Source: an uncultured Methylobacillus sp.
GTDB taxonomy: Bacteria; Pseudomonadota; Gammaproteobacteria; Burkholderiales; Methylophilaceae
Length of the DNA stretch: 64,000 nt
Reading direction: 5' to 3'
Assembly: GCA_946478865.1 (NCBI GenBank)
Contig: CAMLDO010000007.1
Location: 1 to 64,000 of the forward strand
In this document: one piece after another, positions 35,478 through 43,747 of the stretch
Numbering within the stretch: the first letter of the stretch is position 1
Layout: each line of letters opens with the position of its first letter
Translations under genes and position numbers: made by a program
The notes under the pieces: generated by a model
What the model saw: the letters and a program-made list of their open reading frames with translations, nothing else
Told to the model about the DNA's origin: nothing
Database searches by the model: none

Positions 35478-38333
35478 CTATAGGCTTCTATACAAACGTA
35501 TCTGATTACGCCCGGACTCCTTGGCTTCATACATGGCGTGATCAGCTCTTTTGAGCAACTCATCCGGGCTGACTTGGTGATCGATGAACAAGGCGATGCC
35601 AACACTGCACGTGCAATGATGCTCCACCGAGTTTTGGATGGTGGCCTCCGGCGGAGCTTGCAATAAATAAGGCTCAGCCAGAGCCATTCGAATTTTTCCT
35701 GCTACCAGTTCGGCTTGCCGGACGGATTCCGCTTCGTCCGCATTCAGTTCGCTGAGCAATACCACGAACTCATCCCCGCCGAAACGCGACACAGTGTCCG
35801 TGGCGCGCACGCAACTGTTGATTCTTCTGGCCACTTCGATCAGCAGCTGGTCGCCCACAGCATGGCCGTAGTTATCATTGAGCGGCTTGAAGTTGTCCAG
35901 ATCGAGGAACATCAATGCCCCATGGAGACCGCTGCGGTTGCTCGTAGCCATGGCCTGGACCAGCCGGTCATGCAGAAGGCGACGGTTCGGCAACTGCGTC
36001 AAGCTGTCGTAAAACGCGAGATTTCGAATCACCTCTTCGGAATGTTTGCGTTCGGTAATGTCGAACAGAGTGGTACGGCTTCTCACAAAATTGCCGTCAG
36101 TGTCGTAGATGGCTACTGCATTGATAAGACCGGTGAACATCGTTCCGTCCTTGCGGATGAAATCGAACTCCAGATCGCTCAGATATCCCCGGTCAACGAG
36201 TTTAGGATAGTTTTCATCGAATATTTTCTTGCTCGCCGGGCTAATGAAGTCGTCCCATTTCTTTTTTCCCATGACTTCATCACGTGAATAGCCTAGCCAT
36301 GAAAGCTCGGTATCGTTGATACGGGAGATTTCTCCGTCCTTGTCCAGAGAGTGATATCCGCAGGGTGCATGATTGTATAAATCCTCGATCTCTTCATAGG
36401 ACTGCTGCAACAGCTCTTCGGACTCTTTGCGCGTGGTGATGTCCTGCAAGGTTCCGCTGCATCGGATGACCTGCCCCAAAGAGTTGTAAACATTCTCGCC
36501 TTGATGATGTACATGCTTGATGCGGCCGTCGGAGAAAAGCAGGCGATATTCGAGACTGTATGCCCTGCGGTGAGTCGATTCGCTCAAGGCTTTGCTGACA
36601 TGCGCAAGGTCATCCGGATGAACGCACTTCATCAAGGTATCGATGGTGAGGCTATGCCGGGCCGGATCAAGCTCAAGAACGCGATACATCTCATCCGAAC
36701 AAACCACACTGCCGCTCGCAAAGTCGCGCTCCCAGCTCCCGACATGCGCAATGCTTTGCGCTTGCTTGAGCTGCTCCTCGCTTTTGCGAAGCTCGCTCGT
36801 CATATCCTGCGCCCACTTCACTGCCTGAGCGCGCCCTGAGGCCAACTGCCAAACCAGCATGGACAGCAGCAACATCATGAGGAGGCCGCTGAGTCTGATT
36901 ACCGTGACTTTTCCGGTATCGATCCCTGCATCGAACAAGGGGAGCGACTGCAACCGGATCGTCCAGACATGGCCGGCAATTTTTACAGCTTGAGTGGACT
37001 GAAACCGCGGCTCCTGCGAATCGCGCCTTGGCTGGCTGTGATACATCAGGGTTTCCGGGCTTGCAGAAGTGCCATCGTAGATGGCGAGGTCGATGTTATT
37101 GATCTGTTCGCCCAGTATTCCCTGCATGAGGTCGTCCATGCGGAATGCGGCATAGACCCAGCCGACGATATTCGCGCGCCGCTGTTCGGGCGTGGCGTGC
37201 ATATGGCCCTGCCGATACACAGGCAAATACATCAGGCAGCCAGCCTGCTCGTCTTGCCCGTTTTCCTGTATCAGCTTGACCTTGCCCGACAAAGCCGGTT
37301 CGCTCCGATCCCGGGCACGTTCCATGGCTGCGCGCCGCGTCGGTTCCGAAAACATGTCGTAACCAATGGCCCGCAAATTCCTTCCGGAATAGGGTTCGAT
37401 GTAAACAATCGCGGAATAAAGCTCGCGTTTGCCGTCGGGACGGATGTCATATTCCGGGAAGCCCTCACCGCGAATAGCCGTTACATGTTTAGCTTTTTCT
37501 TCCGGAGGAATCACCAGGGAAAATCCCACCCCTTGTATTCCAGGGTAGTGCTTTTCCAGATTCAGCGAGCTGACGTAATGATGGAACTCCGTCCTGTCGA
37601 CATCGTAAGACGAGAGATACAAGCCTCTGACGCTGCGCAGAACCTGTTCGTAAATCTGCAGCCGTTGCTCGACGCGCAGCACGATTTCACGTGTCTGGTA
37701 ATCGAAATTGTCCTGCTGGCTCTGACGGGCGGTAGTGAAAGCAGCGTTTTGCAGGAAATAAATCGCGGCAAGACCGGTAATCAACACTACGAGTATCGGA
37801 TAGGCGATCGTGCGAATCCGGCTCCGCCATAGTTCGCGGGGTTCGCCGATCACCATCATGGTCAGAGGAAACAACACGATGACGCCAAACGTATCGCCAA
37901 ACCACCAGGATGCCCAGTTGGAAAGATAGCTGGCCGAATCGACAAACCCCAATGCCCAAAGGCCACTCACGGAGAGGGTGGCGCTGGTCAGGCAAATCAC
38001 GGGAGCGAGCAACAGGAAACGCAAGATGTCGCGCCTGTTATCGAACAAGGCCGGATATCCGATCACCCGGCGTAACGCCCATCCTCCCGCTGCCGCTTGC
38101 AGCATGGACGCGAACGCAATGATCATCGCCACCTGCGTGCCGATCGCAGTAATCTGTTTGCCCGAAGAGTAGTCAACCCAGAGGTTGAGCAGCAAGGAGC
38201 CAACAAAAATCCAGGGCAGGGATTTTTTGCCGACGACAAAAGAGGCGGCAACAGCAATGCCAGCGGGAGGGAAGATGGGAGATGCGTAGCCAGGCGGTAG
38301 GGCCAGCATCAAGCCCAGTATCCCGCTGGTCAC
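35478..38333 (-). CDS. MASE1-CHASE-PAS-PAS-GGDEF sensor diguanylate cyclase
   Basis: A 951-residue protein. A polytopic MASE1 sensor (LPPGYASPIFPPAGIAVAAS) fills about residues 1-200. A periplasmic CHASE domain follows at ~200-440 (YEQVLRSVRGLYLSSYDV, YPGIQGVGFSLVI). Two PAS domains (~520-640 and ~645-770) precede GGDEF (~785-945) with active-site GGDEF and an RxxD site (RATD). It makes c-di-GMP in response to external and internal cues. The GTG start used here cuts into the first membrane helix: the frame continues upstream (GFILYILLLIAYV) to an in-frame TAG at 38370-38372, with a possible TTG start beyond it. Confidence 0.88.
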   Translation of the reverse strand: MTSGILGLMLALPPGYASPIFPPAGIAVAASFVVGKKSLPWIFVGSLLLNLWVDYSSGKQITAIGTQVAMIIAFASMLQAAAGGWALRRVIGYPALFDNRRDILRFLLLAPVICLTSATLSVSGLWALGFVDSASYLSNWASWWFGDTFGVIVLFPLTMMVIGEPRELWRSRIRTIAYPILVVLITGLAAIYFLQNAAFTTARQSQQDNFDYQTREIVLRVEQRLQIYEQVLRSVRGLYLSSYDVDRTEFHHYVSSLNLEKHYPGIQGVGFSLVIPPEEKAKHVTAIRGEGFPEYDIRPDGKRELYSAIVYIEPYSGRNLRAIGYDMFSEPTRRAAMERARDRSEPALSGKVKLIQENGQDEQAGCLMYLPVYRQGHMHATPEQRRANIVGWVYAAFRMDDLMQGILGEQINNIDLAIYDGTSASPETLMYHSQPRRDSQEPRFQSTQAVKIAGHVWTIRLQSLPLFDAGIDTGKVTVIRLSGLLMMLLLSMLVWQLASGRAQAVKWAQDMTSELRKSEEQLKQAQSIAHVGSWERDFASGSVVCSDEMYRVLELDPARHSLTIDTLMKCVHPDDLAHVSKALSESTHRRAYSLEYRLLFSDGRIKHVHHQGENVYNSLGQVIRCSGTLQDITTRKESEELLQQSYEEIEDLYNHAPCGYHSLDKDGEISRINDTELSWLGYSRDEVMGKKKWDDFISPASKKIFDENYPKLVDRGYLSDLEFDFIRKDGTMFTGLINAVAIYDTDGNFVRSRTTLFDITERKHSEEVIRNLAFYDSLTQLPNRRLLHDRLVQAMATSNRSGLHGALMFLDLDNFKPLNDNYGHAVGDQLLIEVARRINSCVRATDTVSRFGGDEFVVLLSELNADEAESVRQAELVAGKIRMALAEPYLLQAPPEATIQNSVEHHCTCSVGIALFIDHQVSPDELLKRADHAMYEAKESGRNQIRLYRSL

Positions 38334-38546
38334 GTAGGCGATGAGAAGGAGAATGTACAGAATAAAACCCTAAAAATTATTCAAACATCCGAGTTTAGTA
38401 TGCACTATCTCACTACCCAAAATACATATCGTGTTATGAATAGTCAATTAAAAAGACAGATATATCTTAAATATCCGTTGAGCTAATCTTTACACTTGCT
38501 GCATCACCTTTGCGATATTCGTCGGCATAGCGAATACCGTTGCGAT

Positions 38547-38580
38547 CAATCAAAAAGGGGCCGAAGCCCCTTTTTGATTG
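38547..38580. terminator. Strong terminator after the epimerase-like gene
   Basis: CAATCAAAAAGGGGC (38547-38561) and GCCCCTTTTTGATTG (38566-38580) form a perfect 15-bp stem. On the minus strand the loop is TTCG and the stem ends in a T-run. Confidence 0.9.
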
Positions 38581-38592
38581 CCATGACGATCA

Positions 38593-39498
38593 TTATTTCC
38601 ACAAAAGCGGTCGCGGTGAGAATCCGAGCTCTTTCTTCGCCCGGCTGTTGGAGGCGCCCGTCAAACGGGTGTGGTAAAAGACTGCTTCCTCTCCGATCGC
38701 CTTGAGCGCGTCTTCCACGCTCATGCGCTGCGGTTGGGGCGCATTCGCCCATTTTGCAAAGGCCGGCAGCCATTCGGCGACGGGCAAAGGATCGTCATCC
38801 ACCACGTTGTAGATTCCCGGCGGGGCCGTCAGCGCAGCCACCGTGGCGGCAACAGCATCATCGAGGTGGACAAAAGACCAGACGCCGTTGCCTTCTCCGA
38901 TGATCACCGATTCATGGTTCCTCAACTGGTCTGCAATCGCGCCATCCGGCCGGTACCAGGTGGTGGGGCCATAGAAAAAGCCGTAACGCAAAACGACACC
39001 TTCCAGTGTGGGCGAGCTGATGACTTTCTCGTCATGCGCACCGGTGGCCCACGCGCTCACACCGACTTCGCCCGGAGCGTTGTGCCGAAACCCGGCGGTT
39101 TCATCGGCGAGCTGGCCTGCGGGCGCGTCGAGGAAAAAGCCGCGCGACTGGACAATCAACCGGCTTACTCCCAGCTCCTCGGCAGCAGCCAGAAGATTGC
39201 CGCTTCCCTCGCGCTTGAGGCGGGTATCGTGGGGCAAGGACTTGATGATCTCTGCCGGATTTGCAGGCAGCCAGGTGAGCTGGTCGATCACCACATCGGG
39301 CGCTGCCGCCTCTATGGCCGCCCGCACTGCCTGCCGGTCGAAGGCATCGACATGGGAAACCTGCGCTCCCAGCTCACGCAATCGATTCGCCCCGGTCCCG
39401 GCGCGTGTCATGCCGGTGACCTCATGGCCGAGCGTGCACAATGCCCGCACGAGCGGTAAACCGATGGTGCCTGTAGCGCCTGCGACAAATATTTTCAT
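38593..39498 (-). CDS. NAD(P)-dependent epimerase/reductase-like protein
   Basis: A 301-residue extended SDR/epimerase-like protein. The cofactor loop GATGTIGLPLV opens the chain (residues 7-17). YGFFYGP replaces the classical YxxxK position, and the C-terminal part includes HLDDAVAATVAAL and YNVVDDDP, common in the NmrA/epimerase group. The substrate is unknown. It follows a cupin gene (31-bp gap) and both are divergent from a MocR regulator. A damaged partial copy of this gene lies at 25.0 kb. Confidence 0.88.
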   Translation of the reverse strand: MKIFVAGATGTIGLPLVRALCTLGHEVTGMTRAGTGANRLRELGAQVSHVDAFDRQAVRAAIEAAAPDVVIDQLTWLPANPAEIIKSLPHDTRLKREGSGNLLAAAEELGVSRLIVQSRGFFLDAPAGQLADETAGFRHNAPGEVGVSAWATGAHDEKVISSPTLEGVVLRYGFFYGPTTWYRPDGAIADQLRNHESVIIGEGNGVWSFVHLDDAVAATVAALTAPPGIYNVVDDDPLPVAEWLPAFAKWANAPQPQRMSVEDALKAIGEEAVFYHTRLTGASNSRAKKELGFSPRPLLWK

Positions 39499-39529
39499 GT
39501 ATCTCTCCTTGTTCTTTATTTTGATGTCT

Positions 39530-39946
39530 TTACTTGGCGGGAACCGTCAGTTGCTTGTCGTCCGTATCCACCACGAACACGGCAAGCAGCTTGGCGGGTT
39601 CGGTTTTGCTCGCATTGCGGCTCACGGGATGGCGCGAGCCCGGCGTTTCATGGAAGCTTTCGCCCGCCTGATAGACCTTCTTGGGCCCGTCATTCACTTG
39701 AGACTCGATGGCGCCCGAGACGACATAGGCGTAGATGAAGGCCGATTTGGCATGGAGATGCGAAGGCGAAGCGCCGCCGGGCTCATAATCGACGATCACT
39801 GCAACGAGCGATTTCCCAGGGATGTTGGTGATGGGCTGGTTGAAGTTGGGAGTGACGTGGTCGCCCGTGCCATGCGCAGCCGCAGGCAGCGCAACAGCGA
39901 TAGCAAATGCCGCGAGGATGGTATTGATAGCAAAGAGAAATTTCAT
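39530..39946 (-). CDS. Exported cupin-domain protein
   Basis: A 138-residue protein with a signal peptide (MKFLFAINTILAAFAIAVALPAAAHG begins the chain; the cleavage site is near AAAHG). The cupin motifs retain metal ligands: EPGGASPSHLHAKSAFIYAY has HxH and Glu-like spacing, and GESFHETPGSRHPVSRN carries the second His pair. It is likely a periplasmic small-molecule or metal-binding enzyme. It forms an operon with the epimerase-like gene under MocR. Confidence 0.85.
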   Translation of the reverse strand: MKFLFAINTILAAFAIAVALPAAAHGTGDHVTPNFNQPITNIPGKSLVAVIVDYEPGGASPSHLHAKSAFIYAYVVSGAIESQVNDGPKKVYQAGESFHETPGSRHPVSRNASKTEPAKLLAVFVVDTDDKQLTVPAK

Positions 39947-39994
39947 GACCGTTCTCCTGGTTTCAAGATTTTGGGATTACATTGTCATGTTCGT

Positions 39995-40040
39995 GTGGTA
40001 CAAATAAAAGAACCAAGAATTAATTCTTTTTGTGTACCAC
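39995..40040. promoter_or_regulatory. Palindromic operator between cupin and MocR genes
   Basis: A perfect 14-bp palindrome AAGAATTAATTCTT (40015-40028) is flanked by GTGGTAC (39995-40001) and GTACCAC (40034-40040). The nested repeats cover the start region of the MocR gene and point toward the cupin promoter. Confidence 0.6.
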
Positions 40041-40044
40041 GGAT

Positions 40045-41463
40045 ATGGACAAGCCCCTACATCTCGAACTTGATCGCTCCGCCAAGATGCCTCTGGCGGA
40101 ACAGATCCGCAAAGGGATCAGCACGGCTATCGAGAACGGCGTGCTTGCTCCGGGCGCCCGCCTTCCTTCCTGGCTCGATCTTGCCGCCCAACTTGGCGTA
40201 GCGCGCGGAACCGTGCGCCTAGCGTACGAACGGCTTACCGACGCGCAACTCATCGTGGCCTCCCGGGCTACCGGAACCCGCGTCGCGGATCGACCACAGA
40301 GAGTCATCAAGGAGGATGAACCGCCGGATCCCGGCTCCTTCATGAACATGTATCAGGAGCTCATGGCCGGCCCCGCCGTTTTCCAGATGGGCGTTCCCGC
40401 CCAAGAAACCTTGCCGGCCAAGCTTTTCAGCCGGGTACGTTCTTATGCCGCACGAGCCGAATTGAGCAAGGCTTCGCTTTACCCCGACCCTCGCGGCGAA
40501 ATCGAACTGCGGCGCGAAATAGCAGCCTACCTCGCCATTGCGCGGGGTATCGAATGCTCGCCCTCGCAAATCTTCATTACAGGCGGCTTTGGTTCGGGCC
40601 TTGGGTTGGCGCTGCGGGTGCTGGGCCTTCAGGACAGCACGGCGTGGCTGGAAGAACCGAGCTTTCCCATTACACGCCATGGTCTGGAACTCGCCGGACT
40701 GGCTATCGCGCCGATACCGGTGGATGAAGAAGGGATCGATGTCGACTACGGCATAAGGAAAGAGCCGAATGCCGCGGTTGTGGTGGTGACACCGGGGCAG
40801 CAGGCACCGCTCGGCGTCACCCTCTCGTTGGCAAGACGCTTGCGGCTGCTGGATTGGGCGGCACAGGAAGGCAAGTGGATCATCGAGGATGACTACCTGA
40901 GCGAATTGCAGCTGGAGGCCCGAGCCGCGCCTTCCATTGCATCGCTGGATCGCGCGGGACGCGTCATCCATATCGGTTCATTCAGCAAAACCATCACGCC
41001 GACCTTGCGCCTGGGCTTTGTCGTGGCGCCCGCTCAGCTCGCGTCCCGCTTCGCTGAAGTCGCCGCCTGCCTTGCTCCGGCCCCCATGCCCGCCGTGCAA
41101 TTGGCGACAGCGGAATTCATGCGCGAAGGGCACTACATGCGTCATCTTCGCCGCACCAAGCGGCTGTATTCATTGCAGCAGGATGCGTTGCTCAAATACC
41201 TGCGGCAGCAGGCTCAGGGGATCGAAATTGCGACCGCCGGATTGGCGGTGCTCGTGAGTTTGCCGGATGGCACGGATGATATTGCACTCGTGAAAAAAGC
41301 CCTGGCGTATGGAATGGCCCCGGCTCCGCTTTCGGTGTGGTACGTATCCCCTGCAACAGCGCGATCCGGCCTGCTGCTCGGCATTTCAACCGCACCGCAG
41401 CGGCATATCGCGACGTCTTGCGACCGCCTTCTGGAACTCCTGAAATCAGCCGGCGTAGCGTGA
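40045..41463 (+). CDS. MocR/PdxR-type GntR regulator with aminotransferase domain
   Basis: A 472-residue MocR protein. Residues ~5-70 form a GntR winged helix (LPSWLDLAAQLGVARGTVRL). Residues ~115-465 are an aminotransferase class I fold, including the PLP-binding lysine region (GSFSKTITPTLRLG) and DDYLSELQLEA. Such regulators use PLP or its amino-acid adducts as effector. It is divergent from the cupin/epimerase operon and separated from it by the palindromic site. ATG 40045 is preferred over GTG 40030. Confidence 0.92.
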   Translation: MDKPLHLELDRSAKMPLAEQIRKGISTAIENGVLAPGARLPSWLDLAAQLGVARGTVRLAYERLTDAQLIVASRATGTRVADRPQRVIKEDEPPDPGSFMNMYQELMAGPAVFQMGVPAQETLPAKLFSRVRSYAARAELSKASLYPDPRGEIELRREIAAYLAIARGIECSPSQIFITGGFGSGLGLALRVLGLQDSTAWLEEPSFPITRHGLELAGLAIAPIPVDEEGIDVDYGIRKEPNAAVVVVTPGQQAPLGVTLSLARRLRLLDWAAQEGKWIIEDDYLSELQLEARAAPSIASLDRAGRVIHIGSFSKTITPTLRLGFVVAPAQLASRFAEVAACLAPAPMPAVQLATAEFMREGHYMRHLRRTKRLYSLQQDALLKYLRQQAQGIEIATAGLAVLVSLPDGTDDIALVKKALAYGMAPAPLSVWYVSPATARSGLLLGISTAPQRHIATSCDRLLELLKSAGVA

Positions 41464-41520
41464 GATGGCTTATCCCGAAGCGCGGTTTTTGTCGCAGCAA
41501 TCAGTCATAAAGAGAAAACG

Positions 41521-42348
41521 TTATTCCTGACTATCGGGAATCCGCACCGTGTATTGGCTGGACTTGTCCTCACGCATCACTTCGAGCAGCCCGCGCTTCT
41601 GGGCGTCCTCTACCAGCTCCTTGAAAGAGCGGAATCCGTATGAAGATTCCGTAAAGCCTGGGCGGCGGCGCTGCATCGTGGTTTTCACGAGCGAACCCCA
41701 GATTCTTTCATCCGAGCCGCGCTCGGTGATAAGCGCCTCGACTGTTTCGACAATGAAGTCGAGCGCTTCCTGCCGGCGATCGTCATCGCTTTTAGCTCCG
41801 CTGGATTTCTTGTTGTCAGCAGCGGGCTTGCCCGAGCTTTTTCTCGCCTTGCTCTTCAGCTTGGCTTCCTGCTCGCGCACCAGATCGTCGTAGAAAATGA
41901 ACTCGTCGCAATTGGCGCTGAGCAGATCGGAGGTGGATTGCCTGACACCTATGCCAATGACGTATTTGTTGTTTTCGCGCAGTTTGGAGACGAGCGGCGA
42001 AAAGTCCGAATCGCCGCTGATGATGACGAAGGCATCGACATGCAGTTTGGTATAGCAGAGGTCCAGCGCATCCACGACCATGCGGATATCGGCTGAGTTT
42101 TTTCCGGACTGGCGGACATGCGGAATTTCGATCAGCTCGAAAGCGGCCTCATGCATGATGGGCTTGAACTCCTTGTATCGATCCCAGTCGCAATAGGCTT
42201 TTTTGACGACGATGCTTCCCTTGAGGAGCAGGCGCTCCAGAACTTTCTTGATATCGAACTGCGCATATCGCGCATCCCGCACGCCAAGCGCAATATTTTC
42301 GAAATCACAGAACAGGGCCATATTGTTGATTTCGTGCAGCTCAGCCAT
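41521..42348 (-). CDS. NYN-domain nuclease-like protein with OST-HTH/LOTUS domain
   Basis: A 275-residue protein. The N-terminal NYN/PIN-like domain (DUF88/LabA group, residues ~8-155) shows the acidic positions: DFENIA, ADIRMVVDALDL and IISGDSDFSPL. A Lys/Ser-rich linker (about 160-190) leads to an OST-HTH (LOTUS) domain at ~195-272 (IWGSLVKTTMQRRRPGF, SYGFRSFKELVEDAQKRGLL). NYN proteins are RNases or RNA-binding; LOTUS domains bind RNA. Likely an RNA-processing enzyme. Confidence 0.9.
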   Translation of the reverse strand: MAELHEINNMALFCDFENIALGVRDARYAQFDIKKVLERLLLKGSIVVKKAYCDWDRYKEFKPIMHEAAFELIEIPHVRQSGKNSADIRMVVDALDLCYTKLHVDAFVIISGDSDFSPLVSKLRENNKYVIGIGVRQSTSDLLSANCDEFIFYDDLVREQEAKLKSKARKSSGKPAADNKKSSGAKSDDDRRQEALDFIVETVEALITERGSDERIWGSLVKTTMQRRRPGFTESSYGFRSFKELVEDAQKRGLLEVMREDKSSQYTVRIPDSQE

Positions 42349-42521
42349 ATCCGACCTTTCATAAATATTTTAATTTAAAAGAAATTTTCATTGCTTATTG
42401 GGAGATTATGGCGCAAAGTGAGTAACAGCGATATTCAAGTCTGTGTAGTTGTTGCCTGGTCCACTCCTTAGCTTTTCGGGTTCTCCTCCTTCACCCCCGC
42501 CCTCTTGATATTCGCCCTACA

Positions 42522-42534
42522 GGGGTGATTCCCC
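42522..42534 (+). other. Small hairpin in the cold-shock gene leader
   Basis: GGGG-TGATT-CCCC lies about 28 bp before the csp start. The whole 214-bp gap upstream is long for a single promoter and may encode a structured cold-shock leader; I see no conserved cold box. Confidence 0.35.
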
Positions 42535-42562
42535 ATTCTCATTTGTTTAAAGGATACAAGAC

Positions 42563-42769
42563 ATGGCAACAGGTACCGTGAAGTGGTTCAATGACTCCAA
42601 GGGCTTCGGCTTCGTCACGCCGGACGATGGCAGTGCAGATCTTTTCGCCCACTACTCCGAAATTCAGAGCAATGGCTTCAAGTCGTTGCAGGAAAGCCAG
42701 CGCGTTTCATTCGAAGTGGCTACAGGCCCGAAGGGCTTACAAGCTGTAAAGATCAACGCAGCGAGCTAA
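42563..42769 (+). CDS. Cold-shock protein, CspA family
   Basis: A 68-residue cold-shock domain protein with both RNA-binding motifs ([14 protein letters not shown] and [10 protein letters not shown]). It binds single-stranded RNA/DNA as an RNA chaperone. The start follows AAAGGAT. It is upstream of infA with a terminator between them, so the two are adjacent but partly independent. Confidence 0.95.
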   Translation: MATGTVKWFNDSKGFGFVTPDDGSADLFAHYSEIQSNGFKSLQESQRVSFEVATGPKGLQAVKINAAS

Positions 42770-42782
42770 TCGGACATGCATC

Positions 42783-42838
42783 GAGGTCATCGCGATGACC
42801 TCTCCGGAAAATGCCCGGATTTCCGGGCTTTTTTTATT
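42783..42838 (+). terminator. Tandem hairpins and terminator after csp
   Basis: GAGGTCAT/ATGACCTC with a CGCG loop (42783-42802) is followed by GCCCGG-ATTT-CCGGGC (42813-42828) and a T-run. The second is a good intrinsic terminator. Confidence 0.8.
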
Positions 42839-42856
42839 TTTTCCTAGGAAAACTGC

Positions 42857-43111
42857 ATGCCAAAAGAAGAACTGATTGAAATGAACGGGTTGGTATCGGA
42901 AGTGTTGCCGGATGCACGTTATCGGGTGACGCTGGATAACGGGCATCAAGTGATTGCCTATACGGCCGGCAAGATGCGGAAACATCGTATCCGCATACTC
43001 GCAGGCGACAAGATTACCCTGGAAATGTCTCCCTATGACGTTTCAAAGGGGCGGATCACATTCCGCCACCTTGAGCCGCGCAATAACGCGAGCAGTTTCA
43101 GGCGCCGATGA
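42857..43111 (+). CDS. infA: Translation initiation factor IF-1
   Basis: An 84-residue S1-like OB-fold protein: [40 protein letters not shown] and [13 protein letters not shown] [18 protein letters not shown]-1 helps IF-2/IF-3 set up initiation and can melt RNA structure. This copy has a C-terminal tail (ASSFRRR) and lies outside the ribosomal operon, as is common in betaproteobacteria, which often have a second infA. Its place beside a csp gene suggests a link with cold shock. Confidence 0.93.
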   Translation: MPKEELIEMNGLVSEVLPDARYRVTLDNGHQVIAYTAGKMRKHRIRILAGDKITLEMSPYDVSKGRITFRHLEPRNNASSFRRR

Positions 43112-43159
43112 GACATCGACCGGGTTTCAATATTTATCAAAGAATTGCGAGGAAACATT

Positions 43160-43462
43160 ATGGCTAATGACAGCTATCGAATGAGGCAAGATATTTTGCA
43201 TGATCACATGGAGCACATTCAGGATCTGGGAAGAGACAACGAAGTCTTGACCCACCTGCTTGAGGCTGCGGAATCAGAAATAGGCAGGCTGAATCTGAAA
43301 GTCGAATGGCTGGAAGACGAACTGGGCGAACTCAAGGCAAAACGAAATGGCACTCCTTCTACGATCGGAAGATTTGTAGACAACGAAGCATCGAGGCATC
43401 CATACAAGCCCAGCAAAATCAGCAGCCTGAAACCTGGCGTTTACACTGCTCATAGCAAATAA
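43160..43462 (+). CDS. Small coiled-coil protein of unknown function
   Basis: A 100-residue protein. Residues ~12-65 form an acidic helix with heptads (LHDHMEHIQDLGRDNEVLTH, then SEIGRLNLKVEWLEDELGEL), so a coiled coil and dimer are likely. The C-terminal third is basic and Pro/Ser-rich. Start chosen at 43160 because GAGGAAA lies upstream. Not recognised. Confidence 0.6.
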   Translation: MANDSYRMRQDILHDHMEHIQDLGRDNEVLTHLLEAAESEIGRLNLKVEWLEDELGELKAKRNGTPSTIGRFVDNEASRHPYKPSKISSLKPGVYTAHSK

Positions 43463-43493
43463 AACTTGCTCATCATTATCGGATGACGGTTGC

Positions 43494-43520
43494 AAAGGCC
43501 CTGAATTGGGCCTTTTCTTT
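43494..43520 (+). terminator. Terminator after the coiled-coil gene
   Basis: AAAGGCCC and GGGCCTTT pair around TGAATT, followed by TCTTTTT. The remaining 227 bp to ppnN hold nothing I can name. Confidence 0.85.
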
Positions 43521-43747
43521 TTGCGGCGATAAACGCAACGGCAAGCGAGACTGTTGTGCAGAGACGTTGCCGAGCAGACGTGAAATAATCTCCGTAAATA
43601 TCCTATAGAGTCTCCGATTTTATTCATCCGGATTTCCGGGTTCCTCACACCTCTCCATAAGGCAGCCAGAGAGGATGCAAACTGGAACTCATCCATAAAT
43701 CCGCTGCCTATTCTTGAACAATAACTAAAGCCATAAACCCAAATACT

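Noticed and set aside
36969..37832. 287-codon open frame opposite the CHASE region
   Set aside because: Opposite the MASE1-CHASE gene; no signal or motif.
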